A program made the position numbers and the translations under genes. Under the pieces are notes generated by a model. That model saw only the letters and a list, made by a program, of their open reading frames with translations, was not told where the DNA came from and searched no databases. This document shows positions 1 to 10,531 of a stretch of 64,000 nt of DNA, piece after piece. The stretch covers positions 1-64,000 of the forward strand of contig JAECZO010000051.1 in the NCBI GenBank assembly GCA_019188245.1, read 5' to 3'. Numbering within the stretch: the first letter of the stretch is position 1; each line of letters opens with the position of its first letter. The stretch comes from Novymonas esmeraldas. Its lineage: Eukaryota; Euglenozoa; Kinetoplastea; Trypanosomatida; Trypanosomatidae.

Positions 1-909
1 GGGAGAGTGTGTGTGGGGGGTAGGGGGGCAAGGGAAGTGAAGAGCAAGAGACAGTGAGCCGGGGCAACGCGAGGAGGCGCGTGTACGTGTGTGGGTGTGC
101 AGAGCATGCGCGCGCGCTTGCCCCCGTCCCCATCCCCGTCGCCCCTGCCGCGTCAGAGCCTCGGAGCCGCTGGCACGTCGGCGCTGGAAGCAGCGGGGCT
201 ACTGTAGTCGCCACTTTCCCATACGGCAAGCAGCACAGACGTACGCATACGAGTTTGCCGCGCCGCGTCTGCAAAGCACCGTGCACGGTGCCACAAGCGT
301 GAGTAAGTGAGTTCGCTAACAGCACCGCTCTCTCTTGCAGCCGAATACCACACGGCGCAACGACAGTCGTGATCGCGCAAGAGGGGCACACGATTGCACC
401 TTCGGATGTGGACGGGGGCGCAAACAGATGAACAAAAAAAAAAAAAAGCACGTGGCCGCGGCGTCACGCACGCTCGGGAAGACGCGCGAATAGGCACAGA
501 GGAGTAGAGGGCGGCTGAAGAAATACAAAAAAAAAACCGGAGAAATGTGCAAAACCATCGCGAGACGTGGGGATCACCGCGGTCCCCTCTCCTCTCCTCT
601 CCCCGCCTTCTCTCCCTCCACTCGTCCACAAACGAAGGGTCGTCTACAACAGAGACGCAGGGAGGGAGAGGGGGAGAGAGAGAGAGAGGCAGACACGTAC
701 ACGCGCGCCTGCACTGGGAAACAGATACTGATGGGGAGAAGAAACAAAGTAGATCTCGTGGAGGGGAGGATGCGGCACAGGCGGACGCGGCGAGCGAAAA
801 AAGGGGCACACAAAGAAAAAGAGAAGCACAAGCGATAGACTCCTCGCCCCAGTGGCCCGGGTGCAGGAGAAGACAAGGAGAGGAGAAGAAAGCCACACAC
901 AGAGAAACA

Positions 910-941
<32 letters not shown>

Positions 942-1081
942 TGGGGAACCCTCGAAAAAAAAGAAGGCGGCGCAGGCGGCGGTCGTGCACACCGGAGAAG
1001 GACAGAACCTGCTTGAAGGGGCAGAGAACGGGGCGCGCGGAGCGGTGCAGCTGCCTCACCTAGCGGAAGCTGCATGTGCAC
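1..1081. other. Intergenic, 3' flank of the M32 peptidase gene
   Basis: No credible gene is seen here. On the transcribed (minus) strand this is the sequence after the carboxypeptidase stop and should hold its 3' UTR and the trans-splicing signals of the next minus-strand gene beyond the left edge. It contains purine-rich stretches, A runs near 427 and 526, and a (CA)n microsatellite at about 907-941. Open frames across it translate into Cys/Val/Phe low-complexity strings and are not protein-like. Confidence 0.7.
907..941. repeat. (CA)n microsatellite
   Basis: A run of CA dinucleotides with a single T interruption, in the 3' flank of the carboxypeptidase gene. On the transcribed strand it reads as (TG)n. 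Such repeats are common in UTRs and intergenic DNA of this group, and no specific function can be read from it. Confidence 0.9.
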
Positions 1082-2593
1082 TCAGTCCTCGTTACGCAGG
1101 TAGCGGCGCTCTAGGTGCGCACGGAAGTACTTCGTCGTCAGCGGCTCACCGGTCGCCTTCACGATCACGTCCATCATCGTCGGGTACATGCACCCCCTGC
1201 TCCACACTTTCTCGCGCTGCTTCTCCAGGATCGGCGCCATGTCACCGTTGCGGATGCACTTGTCCACCGTGTCGTCGCCCATCTCCTTCCGAATCGTGGC
1301 CATCAGCTGTGCTGCGAAGATGGACCCAATCGCGTAGCCGGGGAAGCTCCCGTAAAAGCAGTTGGACCAGTGGCAGTCCTGCAGACAGCCGATGTCGTCA
1401 CAGCCGCATGTGTCGATGGAAAAGTACTCCTTCACTTTCTCCGCCCACACCTGCGGCACCTGCTCAGGCTCCATCTCCCCGTCGATCAGCGCACGCTCGA
1501 TCTCGAACCGCAGGATCACGTGCATCGGGTAGCACACCTCATCGGCGGCAACACGGATGAAGCCGGGCCGCACCACCTGGTTCAGCTTCCGCACGTTCTC
1601 CGCCGTGAACGCCGGTTGCTCGCCGAGGTACCTCCGCAGGTGCGGCGTCATGAACTCTGCGAACGCGCCAGACCGCCCGACGATCACCTCGCCGAACCGC
1701 GACTGGCTCTCGTGGATGCCGGCCGAGCGCGCCATGCACACGGGCTGCCCAAGCTTCTCGCGCGGTCCGCACCCCGTCTCATACCGCGAGTGCCCCATCT
1801 CGTGGATCGTCGCGAACACCGACTTTTCGTAGTTGTCCACCGAGTAGTGCGTCGTGATGCGGCTGTCCTCCTTCACCATCCCGGAGAACGGGTGCGGCGC
1901 GACGTCCAGGCGGCCCTCCGGGTCGTAGCCCCACACCTGCGTGAAGAAGCGTCCAAGGGCCTCCTGTGCCGCGATCGGAATCGGCGTCTGCAGCGGCACG
2001 ATCGACGCGTCGATGTCCTTGCGGTTCTCCTGCACCTCTCGGATCAGCTGCGGCAGCCACGACTTGATGTCGTTGAAGATCTCCTCAAGCTTCTCCACCG
2101 TCAGCCCTGGCTCGTGCGAGTCCAACAGGGCACCGTACGGCGTCATCCCGGTGTTGTTAGCACGGATGCGTGCCTCCTCGCGGCTGACCTCCACCGTCTG
2201 CTTGAAGTACGGCAAGAACATCTGGAAGTCGTTCTTCGCCTTCGCCTTCGCCCACACTTGCGGCGCCGCGCTTGTCAGCATTGCCTTGCGCCGCACGAAC
2301 TCGTCTGCAAAGATCGTTTCCTCGCGCACCACCCGCTGCATCTCGCGGAAGTTCGCGCTCTCCACATCCGACATCTCGCCAACAGCAGCGGCGGCCTCAC
2401 CGATCAGCGCCTGCACCTCCGGCGACGCGCGCATCTGATGGATGTGGTTCATCATCACCGCCATCACCTTGCCGCGAGCTTCGACGCCGCACGACGGCAT
2501 CATCGCGTTGGCATCCCACCACGCCAGATCAACAAAATGCTGAAAGCGGTACGCCTTCTCAAACACCTCCTCCAGCTTCCTGTACGCCTCCAT
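1082..2593 (-). CDS. M32 family metallocarboxypeptidase
   Basis: This is a 503-residue zinc carboxypeptidase of family M32, expected to be cytosolic and to remove C-terminal residues from peptides. All the family's signature motifs are visible in order: DSRIT, the HEMGH zinc site (residues 264-268; two His ligands and the catalytic Glu), HESQS (294-298; the Glu is the third zinc ligand), IRVAAD, and GCLQDCHW. The length matches the roughly 500 residues of the characterised trypanosomatid and prokaryotic members. No signal peptide is seen. The ATG at 2593 is supported by a T15 tract on the coding strand (2668-2682) followed by the first AG at 2648-2649, giving a 5' UTR of about 54 nt. Leishmania carry several M32 paralogues on different chromosomes, and which one this is cannot be settled here. 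The M32 family is frequent in prokaryotes but patchy in eukaryotes, so its presence itself suits a kinetoplastid. Confidence 0.96.
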   Translation of the reverse strand: MEAYRKLEEVFEKAYRFQHFVDLAWWDANAMMPSCGVEARGKVMAVMMNHIHQMRASPEVQALIGEAAAAVGEMSDVESANFREMQRVVREETIFADEFVRRKAMLTSAAPQVWAKAKAKNDFQMFLPYFKQTVEVSREEARIRANNTGMTPYGALLDSHEPGLTVEKLEEIFNDIKSWLPQLIREVQENRKDIDASIVPLQTPIPIAAQEALGRFFTQVWGYDPEGRLDVAPHPFSGMVKEDSRITTHYSVDNYEKSVFATIHEMGHSRYETGCGPREKLGQPVCMARSAGIHESQSRFGEVIVGRSGAFAEFMTPHLRRYLGEQPAFTAENVRKLNQVVRPGFIRVAADEVCYPMHVILRFEIERALIDGEMEPEQVPQVWAEKVKEYFSIDTCGCDDIGCLQDCHWSNCFYGSFPGYAIGSIFAAQLMATIRKEMGDDTVDKCIRNGDMAPILEKQREKVWSRGCMYPTMMDVIVKATGEPLTTKYFRAHLERRYLRNED

Positions 2594-3631
2594 TGTGCTC
2601 GTGCAGCTCTCTCCAGGAGAGGGGGGTGGCAGACAGCTAGCGCGTGGCTTGGGTCGGAATTGTTGGCAAAAAAAAAAAAAAAGGAAAGGTGGAACGGTAC
2701 GGTAGTGGTGGTCCTAAGGAGGTGCAAGGGTGCGGCTAGTGACGCGTGTTCGCTGAGCTATGGTAGGAGTGTGCTGAGACTCACAACAAGGCGGTGACGT
2801 GCCGCGGTGGTTTTCGGCGAGACAGAGAAGGTGGAGATGCAAAAAGGTGCGTAGAGGGCGTAGGTGCTCCAAGAGCCCCATGTGCGAAGGCACCGATGGG
2901 CACAACATGGAAGAGATGCGGGTGAGCACCGACGACGCTCTCCCGGGTGTTGTGTGTGTGGGTATTCGAAAGCGGTTGTGGTAGGTGGGGGTAGTAGAGT
3001 GGCGCAGTCTCCGCGCGCCGAGCGACTATCGTCGCTGGTGGTCTGAGCGTGTGGTTCCGTAGGTGCACGACTCCGTATTTGGCGCCGCACCAGAGATCCC
3101 CTCCTTCGAGTGCGCGTCGGGTTCTAGACTTTCACGTGGCGGTATGTGTGTGTGTGTGTAGTCCTCTTCTCACACTGATGCACTGCTCCTCACAACACCA
3201 GGGGGTCTGATTCGTTGCCGTGTTATCCACCACAAACGTCGTCGCACACATACACACACACACGCACACGCACACACATGTACACAGACAAATTCTCCTT
3301 TCTCCTCTCAAAATGAAAAACACACACTCAAAGTCACGAAGGCGCGCAAGACATGTCTGACGCTGCATCCGCCACCTGTGCGGCTTCTCACCGCACCTCC
3401 CTTCGAGCAGCCCCCCACCCCCTCTCCTCTTCTCCCTTCCCATCTGCCCTCCTGCCACTCGCAATGACGGCGTCGACAGGAGCCAAGAGGAGAAAGGGGG
3501 GGGGAAGAGTAAGACAAGTGGAAGTGCTGAAAGGGCTGAGAGAGTGAGCGGGAGAGAGCCACTAAGCCAAGATGAGCGGCGATGGGTGGGAGGAGGACAT
3601 CGATACACTCAGCCGCGCCGGTGCAGTGCGG
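2594..3631. other. Intergenic region between STRAP-like and M32 genes
   Basis: No gene is seen. On the minus strand it carries the 3' UTR of the WD40 gene, then the T15 pyrimidine tract (2668-2682) and AG acceptor (2648-2649) of the carboxypeptidase. A patch of CA/TG-rich sequence lies at about 3250-3290 and a poly-G patch at about 3496-3505. Confidence 0.7.
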
Positions 3632-4597
3632 CTACGCGTCCGTGTCGTACTTCTGGATGATTCCATGTGAGGGCCAGACGCGCACCATGCCATCCTCCGC
3701 ACCTGACGCGTAGGAGTTGCCGTCGGGTGCCCAACGAATGTGGAACACGGGCCCGTGGTGACCACGGTTGGACTCCACCTCCGCACCGTCCAGCGTGAAC
3801 TCCTTCGCCTTCAGCTTCGACCCCGCCGCCACTCGCTGGCCGTCTGGCGAGAGAGAGGCGCACTCGACATCCTCGGCTGTCGTGAAGCTGCTCTTCACCT
3901 CCAGCGATGTGGTGTCGATGAAGCTGATGCTCTTCTCATGCGCGGCGACGATGGAGTGGCGGTGCGTGTACTCGACAAAGTTCAGGCCTGGGATCTCGCG
4001 GCGCAGATAGGGTCCGGAGGTGTCGCGCAAATCCCATTTCATGATCACGTTCTCGCACGCTGTCACCAGGGTGTTGGTGTCCAAGAAGTACGTCGACTTG
4101 ACGTTTGTCGCGTCAGGGCTACCAAACGACAGCGGGTCTGCGTCGTACCGAGTGGCGTCGTAGATGCGGATGTTGCCGTCGAAGCAGCCGGTGGCGATCC
4201 GCTGGTCCATCCAGTCACAGGACTTGATGTACTTGGGGTGGCTCCAGACGTGCAGCTTCTTGCCCGTCAAGGCGTCCCACACCATTGCAGAGTAGTCACC
4301 GCTACCCGTAACCAGCCGTGTCGCGCCGGCGTTGAAGGCGGAGCAGAACACCGCACCCTTGTGCCCTTCGAACGTGCCCACCCAGTCGCCAGTCTGGCCA
4401 TTGCGGAGCATCGGCTTCGCGTCGTGGCATGCCGTCACAAACCAGAAGGTGCCATCGACGATCTCGCTGTAGTTGATGTGGCACACAGGGCGCGTGTGGC
4501 CGGAGCAGATCTTCACCTTTGTGATTTCGGCAACACCGTTGTCCGCGGCGGGCGTGGCAGGCGCTACCTTGCCGGTAGGTGCCACGTACTTGCTCAT
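3632..4597 (-). CDS. STRAP: STRAP/UNRIP-like WD40 repeat protein
   Basis: This 321-residue protein is almost entirely WD40 repeats, fitting a single seven-bladed propeller. Its first third closely follows human STRAP (UNRIP): a GHTRPV motif, a KPMLR segment, then TGDWVGTFEGHKGAVF. The last blade has the typical PDGNSYASGAEDGMVRVW pattern, also like STRAP. In animals STRAP associates with the SMN complex in snRNP assembly and with cap-independent translation and signalling complexes. The role in trypanosomatids is inferred only. eIF3i is a related propeller and a possible mis-annotation, but the N-terminal motifs favour STRAP. The open frame extends six codons further to a TTG at 4615. The first ATG, at 4597 (MSKYVAP), is taken as the start. 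A pyrimidine-rich stretch on the coding strand at about 4845-4880 is the likely splice tract, giving a fairly long 5' leader. Confidence 0.88.
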   Translation of the reverse strand: MSKYVAPTGKVAPATPAADNGVAEITKVKICSGHTRPVCHINYSEIVDGTFWFVTACHDAKPMLRNGQTGDWVGTFEGHKGAVFCSAFNAGATRLVTGSGDYSAMVWDALTGKKLHVWSHPKYIKSCDWMDQRIATGCFDGNIRIYDATRYDADPLSFGSPDATNVKSTYFLDTNTLVTACENVIMKWDLRDTSGPYLRREIPGLNFVEYTHRHSIVAAHEKSISFIDTTSLEVKSSFTTAEDVECASLSPDGQRVAAGSKLKAKEFTLDGAEVESNRGHHGPVFHIRWAPDGNSYASGAEDGMVRVWPSHGIIQKYDTDA

Positions 4598-6063
4598 TAC
4601 GCCAGCCGCAAGCAAGCGGAGGACGACAGGGTGTCTCGGAGACGGTGGCCTTTTACCACCAGTGTGTCAGCGTGCCACGTCCGCAAAACTGTAGAGAGGA
4701 CGGAGGCGCTGACGCCTATTCGGAACCTCAACACTGCGGCGGCGACGTGCCTCGTCGACGTGCGCCGTGTGTGCTCGTGATCTCGTGAGCAGGGGTCGGC
4801 AGATTCGATCGGTGTCGCGCGTGAAGGGGGCGCGGTGTAGCGTGCACTTCAAGGGAGAGGAGGAGGGGGAGGCAAGGAAAGCGGAGACGTGAACGCGGAC
4901 GCGAGTACAACGGCAATCGACTGCGCGAAGCACAGGCAAAGTGTGTGTTTCTTTCGAGGTTCTTGCAATGAAGCAGCACAGCAAGCGCGGATCCGACCGG
5001 GGTCGGGCAGCGTGCGTACCCCGCAGCGAGCAAGTACGGCAGCGAAGAGAAGAGAAGAGAGGGCCAGAGAGAGAGGGAAGGAGGGAGAGAGAGGCGGTGG
5101 AGAGTGGAATTCAGCACAGACGCACATGACCTGCACAAGTGGTGGCGAGGGAGAAAGAGAGGAAGGGAGAGAGGAAGGGAGGATTGAGCGGCATCGAGGG
5201 CCAGTCTCGCCACGTGTCGCTCCAACACAAGACCTCTGCCTCGAAACGTCGACAGCGACGCTCGAGGGGGGGGGGCCCTCCTCTCTTCGACCGCAGATGC
5301 ATCACAGGCATCAGCAGCGCCAGGGAAACAGTGGAAGTTTGCGCCAGCAGCCTCCATGACATTCCAACTGTGCTGCCTGCCGTCACCCAAGGCTCACAAA
5401 TGCGCAACGAGACGATCTCGAAACTGTCGAAGCGCCGCCGCGACAGGTGTGCTTTGTGTTCTCTGTGTTGGTGCTGTCGTTGCTCTCTCACATGGACGAA
5501 AAAGGAGCACGTGGAGGGGACAAGAGGAGGAGGCGGCCACATGTTAGTTTTTTTTTTTTTTTCTTAGCCTGAACAGCGCACAACCGCAAGCTGTCGATCC
5601 CAAGTACGAGGAGAAGGACGGGAACCGGCGAAAAAAAAAAAAAAAGAAAGGAAGGAAAACGGGGAGACAGGAGCGGGCAGCGGTGAGGACCTCTGCCCGC
5701 TACTGACTCGATTTGACTGGCCACCAAACGCCACGTAGCGCCGCGGTGTCTCCCGCCATGGAGATAGGGCACGTCGCGGACAGACAGCGCCTCCAGCTGC
5801 GGTGCCTCTCACGACGGCAGAGATGCGACTCGTGTGGGTATGAAACATGTGCTGTGCTGTTTTCTCTCGTAGCGTGTGTGGCCTGGTGCGCATCGGGTTC
5901 TCTATTGCTGGCAAACCCGTTGCGCTCTCCGCGGCCGCCCTCCTGGGCCTCCTGCATGCATCGGCTTCTGTCACACAGCTACCCCGCAGGCGCTGTCTTT
6001 CGGCGAGCTGAGCCTGGGAAACGGAGAGAGACGGGGGAGGGGAAGGGAGAGAGAGCTGCTCTA
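4598..6063. other. Intergenic region between CCT-beta and STRAP-like genes
   Basis: No convincing gene. It should hold the 3' UTR of the CCT-beta gene and the splice signals of the WD40 gene on the minus strand. Features seen are a T15 run (about 5548-5562) and an A15 run (5631-5645), which is a poly-pyrimidine tract on the minus strand, plus long GA-rich stretches at about 5045-5180. Plus-strand open frames here are Arg/Glu/Gly low-complexity and antisense to the direction of transcription. Confidence 0.65.
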
Positions 6064-7653
6064 TCACTGCGTCCGCTGCCGCGGCACTGCACGGAGCACG
6101 TCGTCCACACGCAAGATCATCTCCGCCGCCTCCGACGCGTACGCGACAACAGAGCTCTTCACCTTGTAGGACTCGGTGATGCCCAGCGTCTTGACATCCG
6201 CGATGTCGCCGCGGATGACGTCAATGCCGCAGGAGCGGTGGCCCTGGTAGTGCTCCGCCTGCAGTCGCGTCACGAGATCGTTGCTATCGAGGCCAGCGTT
6301 GTCTGCGATGATGGCAGGAAGTGTGCGAAGGGCCGCTGCGAACGCCATCATCGCCAACTGCTTCTTCCCTGCAATCGACTTGGCCTTCTCCTCCACAGCG
6401 TGGGCCATGAGGAACTCGGAGCACCCAGCACCCAGTACCGTGCGCGTCTCCTTGACTGTCTCCGAGATGACGCACACCGCGTCGTGGATGGAGCGCTCCG
6501 CCTCGTCGAGGATGTGGCGCGACGCGCCGCGAAGCACAATCGTACACGCCTCACCCTTGGGGAGGCCGGAAAAGCGGATGACCGTGCCCTCGCCGATCAT
6601 GATCTCGTCAATCTTCTCCGCGAAGCCGTACTGCACCTTGGCGGTGTCGTCGAAGGTTGAGACAACATCTGCGCCAAGAGCCTTGGCAAGCCGCTCAATA
6701 CCGTCGAAGTCAGCGTGCTCGATGGCCATGATGCCGTGCTGCGCGAAGATTTCCTCCGGGTAGTTGTAGATGAGCTGGCGGTTGATGAAGCAGTTGATGT
6801 CGTGGCCGATGATGCTCATGCACTTGGACTTCATCTTCGCCTTCTCGGAGGCCTCCACCTCCGCGAGCTGGGAGACGCTGTCGACGTTCACCTTGGCCCC
6901 GAAAATCTTGATCTTGTCCGTGTCCATGGGGGTGTTGGCTACGAGAATCTTGGCGTTCTCGAGGCGGCGGGGCTGGCCGATGCCGATCTTCTTGTCCAGC
7001 AGGAACCCCGGCTCCAGGTAGCTGTCGCGGAGGGTGCCGCCGAGCTTCTTCATGATGTTGATCATCTCGAGGTTGCCGCTCCCCTTCAAACGCAGAACCG
7101 CGTCGACGCAGAGGCGTGCGAAATGGTCCGACTCCACTGTGATAATCTTGGAACTGAGCGTGGTCTTCGCGATGCGGATCAGATCTTCGTAGAAGAGCTT
7201 CTCATCGGAGCCGTGGTCCTCGGCGGAGGCCGCGAGCGCCTTCTGCGCGGCTTCAGTGGCCATGCGGTAGCCCTCGATGATGGTCTGAGGGTGGATGGAC
7301 TGGTCCAGCAGCTTCTCCGCATTGCGCAGCAGCTCCCCAGCAAGAACAGTGACGCTGGTTGTGCCGTCGCCCACCTCGTCATCCTGCGTCTTGCTCATAT
7401 CGATCAAGATCTTCGCGGCTGGATTGTCCATGAAGAGCGACTTGAGAATCGTCGCACCGTCATTCGTGACGCGGACAGACTGTGTGCGATCCATACCTTG
7501 GAGGATCTTGTCCATGCCTTTGGGGCCCAAGGTCGTCTTCACGATGTCCGCCACAGAGACGGCACCCATTATGTTCATCAGGCGCGCGCGCTCACCCTTC
7601 TCCTCCGATGCGCCTTGGCGCAGCACCTGCGACGCCTGGTTTGCGAAGAACAT
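6064..7653 (-). CDS. CCT2: T-complex protein 1, beta subunit (CCT2)
   Basis: This is the beta subunit of the cytosolic group II chaperonin TRiC/CCT, the double-ring ATPase that folds tubulin, actin and other substrates. The 529-residue length is normal. Nucleotide-binding motifs are intact: TLGPKGMDK (41-49), NDGATIL (64-70) and GDGTTS (95-100), with the second conserved block [11 protein letters not shown] and the C-terminal [16 protein letters not shown] segment. Subunit identity rests on CCT2-specific stretches such as the [15 protein letters not shown] region and MAIEHADF, which align nearly residue for residue with mammalian CCT2. The start is supported by a pyrimidine tract on the coding strand (the A run at about 7729-7739) and the first AG at 7662-7663, only 8 nt before the ATG. 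A chaperonin of this size that folds tubulin should be in high demand in a flagellate. Confidence 0.97.
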   Translation of the reverse strand: MFFANQASQVLRQGASEEKGERARLMNIMGAVSVADIVKTTLGPKGMDKILQGMDRTQSVRVTNDGATILKSLFMDNPAAKILIDMSKTQDDEVGDGTTSVTVLAGELLRNAEKLLDQSIHPQTIIEGYRMATEAAQKALAASAEDHGSDEKLFYEDLIRIAKTTLSSKIITVESDHFARLCVDAVLRLKGSGNLEMINIMKKLGGTLRDSYLEPGFLLDKKIGIGQPRRLENAKILVANTPMDTDKIKIFGAKVNVDSVSQLAEVEASEKAKMKSKCMSIIGHDINCFINRQLIYNYPEEIFAQHGIMAIEHADFDGIERLAKALGADVVSTFDDTAKVQYGFAEKIDEIMIGEGTVIRFSGLPKGEACTIVLRGASRHILDEAERSIHDAVCVISETVKETRTVLGAGCSEFLMAHAVEEKAKSIAGKKQLAMMAFAAALRTLPAIIADNAGLDSNDLVTRLQAEHYQGHRSCGIDVIRGDIADVKTLGITESYKVKSSVVAYASEAAEMILRVDDVLRAVPRQRTQ

Positions 7654-8695
7654 CTTTCCTACTGTGATCCCAGTTAGACAGGTTTTGGGAACGTGAAGAA
7701 GGAGCGTGGAACGCAGATGAATCGGTCAAAAAAAAAAAATGGATGCGTAGTGCGAGCACCAAGTAATGTCGTGAAAAATCAGGCGACAAGAAATTGCTTT
7801 CCTCGCGAACAAATCAAGGCACTCTGGCACCCCCGAAAAGTGTGAAGAAAACGGCGAGAGGACGGGATAAGAGAGGCGACGAAGGTGAAGGTATGCCAAG
7901 GGGTATCCAGACTCAGGAAGCACTGCTGACACTTCATGCAACATAAGAACAGTGAACGTGGTGCACTGAAACAGAGCAGCAGCAGCAGCAGGAGTATCAG
8001 CGAGGGAGCCATGAAGCCAGGTGCCGTGTTGTAGGACAGCGATGTGTGTTCTCGAAAGTCCACAAAAAGACACATGAAGAGCGTCTCGAAATACTCTGCT
8101 TTGTAATCGAGAGTTTTTTTTTTTTTTTTTAGCTGTTGTTGTTGTTGTTGATCTTGCGTGAAGCAAGTCAATCCACGATACAAGCAGCGACCTCTACGCA
8201 CTCACGCTTCTCTCTGCAGCTGTCTTTTTTTTTTTTTTTTTTCATCATGTGCTCTCGAAGAGAGCGTAGCAAGCAAAGAGAAGGACGCAACGGAAATAGT
8301 CAGATTTCAAGCCCCCACGCGTGTCAGGTTTTTTTTTCTTTTCCACTCCGTGGTGCAAGGATTTCTGTTTTCCCTCCAGTAACGCAAACACAACCACCAT
8401 CCTCGCTACGCCTCACTGAGGCGCACCCTCCATCGACAGAGAAATATATATATATATTTTTTTTTTTTTTAATGTCGAGGCACAAGTTTGTAGAGAGAGA
8501 GACTCAAATTAAAAGTTACGCTGCGCACCGCACAAAGCACAGGACTTTCAAAGAGACCGAGGGGAAAGGTACACTGAACCCTCACAGAAGCCAATAAAAA
8601 AAGGGGGAAAAAAAAATGAGGCCCACTGAGCCTCACATCAGAGTGTGTGAAATAGAGAGGGGAAGAAAAAAAAAAAAAAAAAAAGACCGCGTCTC
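7654..8695. other. Intergenic region between ZnT-like and CCT-beta genes
   Basis: No gene is seen. It is unusually rich in homopolymers: T runs at about 8114-8130, 8225-8242 and 8457-8470, an (AT)n stretch just before the last, a (TTG)n stretch near 8135-8150, and an A18 run at about 8667-8684. The A run at 7729-7739 acts as the pyrimidine tract for the CCT-beta mRNA on the minus strand. The rest should be the 3' UTR of the zinc-transporter gene. Confidence 0.7.
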
Positions 8696-10531
8696 CTACT
8701 CGAGATGCAGCACAACGCTCACGTTGTGGGCACCCAAATGGCGGAGCATGTGAGCTGTAACCATCTCTATGATTCTCTTTCGGGCACTTGTGTAATCGGT
8801 GTTGCTGCGTAGTTTTCCGGCCATGGTGCAGACAGTGAGCTCTCGTGGAGGCGTCGAGTGTGTCCAGATCTTGGGAGACTCCATGTCTTGGAGAAGGGCG
8901 GTTGCTAGCACCGCTTCGCGCAGCTCATCTGCGTAGTTCTCTCCATGTTTCGGGGCAGAAAGGAGCAGCACTTTTCCTGTTTCTTCCAGCAGCGGGAAGG
9001 CTGAGAGAAGAATGAGAACGGCGCTCATCGCACTGCAGATGGGGTCGGCGATCCACATTCCAAACGAGTAAATCAGGATGCTGGAGAGAATCACGCTGAC
9101 GCTTCCGAGCAAATCGGCGAGAATGTGCAAGTAGACGCCGCGCATATTGTGGTCAACGTGGCCGCTGCAGCTCTGACCGTGAGAGTGAGAGTGGCCGTGG
9201 CTGTGTGCGTCGTGGAAAAAGACAACCCCAACAATGTTAACTGCGAGGCCGATCCCGGAGACGAGAAGCAAGTAGGGTCCCTCGATTTCGGGTGGATCAA
9301 AAATGCGCTGAATCGACTCCACCATTACATACAGTGCGATGAATAGTAGTAGAATGCCGTTCACAAACCCTCCAAAAACCTCGTACCGCGCGTAGCCAAA
9401 CGGGTGCGTTTTTTCGTCGGGTCGCCAGGACGCAGCATGCGCAGCGTACAAGCCGATGGCAATCGATGTTCCGTCGAGCATCATGTGAAAAGAGTCGGAG
9501 ATGAGGCCCAGGGAGTTCACAGCAACTCCGTAGATGAACTCCAGACACATTATGCCGAATGTGAGAAGAAGAAACACAAAGAGGCGGCGCTCTCGCGAGT
9601 TGGACAGCAAGCTGGCAAGGATGCCGCCATCCTCTCGGTGCTGCTTTGTCTTCTTGAACATCTGTGCCGGATTGAATGTAACACCTCCCAGTGACGCAGC
9701 GGACGGGTCAGCAAAGCCCACACCCAAATGAGAAACGAAGATGAGACAGGCTGAGGCCAGCAGGGCTCCACACTCCCACCCGCCCAGAGGTGGAAGAACG
9801 CGCTCACCGCAGACAACGGACGCGGCGAGCGCGCCGGCAACCACGGCTGCAAGGTTTCTCCCGGTACCTCGCAATGCCAGGCCAGCACTCAAGCAGCCAC
9901 ACACAACAAACACAGCCACGCAGAAAACGAGAAGCAGCAGCATCTCGTTTCCGAGAACGGCCTTCCTCTGCACAAGAGTCGCTGCAAATCCTGCAACCCC
10001 CAACACGACGGCACTCAAGAAAAATGAGACTTGGTCCGCCTCCTTGACGGCGTTTGTCGTGGACAGACGAACGGCAAATACCGCACTCGCCACGCCGAGC
10101 GATCCGAAAAGTGCAGAAGGCGATGTATCCTGAGCGGGGTCTGAGACGTAGGCCAGCAACACAGAGGCGAGGGCTGTGCAGCACAGCCGCGCCGCCTGCA
10201 CACTCCCTTTGCTCCGAAGTATGTGGGGTGCCCCGGCAGCGCACGCGCATGCCAATACACAGCGGACAGGGCCAAGCGTTGTGAGAGCGTACGTCGCGCA
10301 CAGGGACAAGAGTGCACACCCTCCGACGGAGAGGAGACGGCTCTGTCCTACCGCCACATCGCGCGTTGTCACTTTGGGTCTCACCAAATGTGGCAACCAC
10401 GTCAAGAATGAGAGAACGGCCACAAAAGAGCTCAGCCACACGACGCTAGAGCCGGAATACCTTGCGCAGTGATAGGCGAACACGAGACACGCGGAGGCCG
10501 TGAGGCTTAGAAGAGGTGACGGAAGGTACAT
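8696..10531 (-). CDS. Cation diffusion facilitator zinc transporter, ZnT5/Msc2-like
   Basis: This 611-residue multi-spanning membrane protein has a C-terminal cation-efflux (CDF/ZnT) domain starting about residue 310. The transport-site pairs are visible as SDSFHMMLD (His/Asp) and HILADLLGS (His/Asp), separated by a His-rich cytosolic loop with alternating His/Gly/Ser, the usual zinc-sensing loop. The segment GLISDSFHMMLD and the FVNGILLLF region resemble human ZnT7/ZnT5 and yeast Msc2 more than other CDF members. About 300 residues of further hydrophobic segments lie in front, as in ZnT5 and Msc2, which load zinc into the early secretory pathway; the same role is inferred. The frame extends to an upstream ATG at 10849, but that part is poly-Phe/Ser low complexity. 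A strong CT-rich tract on the coding strand (about 10614-10661) with the first AG at 10577-10578 puts the start at 10531. Confidence 0.9.
   Translation of the reverse strand: MYLPSPLLSLTASACLVFAYHCARYSGSSVVWLSSFVAVLSFLTWLPHLVRPKVTTRDVAVGQSRLLSVGGCALLSLCATYALTTLGPVRCVLACACAAGAPHILRSKGSVQAARLCCTALASVLLAYVSDPAQDTSPSALFGSLGVASAVFAVRLSTTNAVKEADQVSFFLSAVVLGVAGFAATLVQRKAVLGNEMLLLLVFCVAVFVVCGCLSAGLALRGTGRNLAAVVAGALAASVVCGERVLPPLGGWECGALLASACLIFVSHLGVGFADPSAASLGGVTFNPAQMFKKTKQHREDGGILASLLSNSRERRLFVFLLLTFGIMCLEFIYGVAVNSLGLISDSFHMMLDGTSIAIGLYAAHAASWRPDEKTHPFGYARYEVFGGFVNGILLLFIALYVMVESIQRIFDPPEIEGPYLLLVSGIGLAVNIVGVVFFHDAHSHGHSHSHGQSCSGHVDHNMRGVYLHILADLLGSVSVILSSILIYSFGMWIADPICSAMSAVLILLSAFPLLEETGKVLLLSAPKHGENYADELREAVLATALLQDMESPKIWTHSTPPRELTVCTMAGKLRSNTDYTSARKRIIEMVTAHMLRHLGAHNVSVVLHLE

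Noticed and set aside
1115-2797. Plus-strand open frame of about 560 codons opposite the carboxypeptidase
   Set aside because: Antisense shadow of the M32 gene, with His/Leu/Arg-rich composition.
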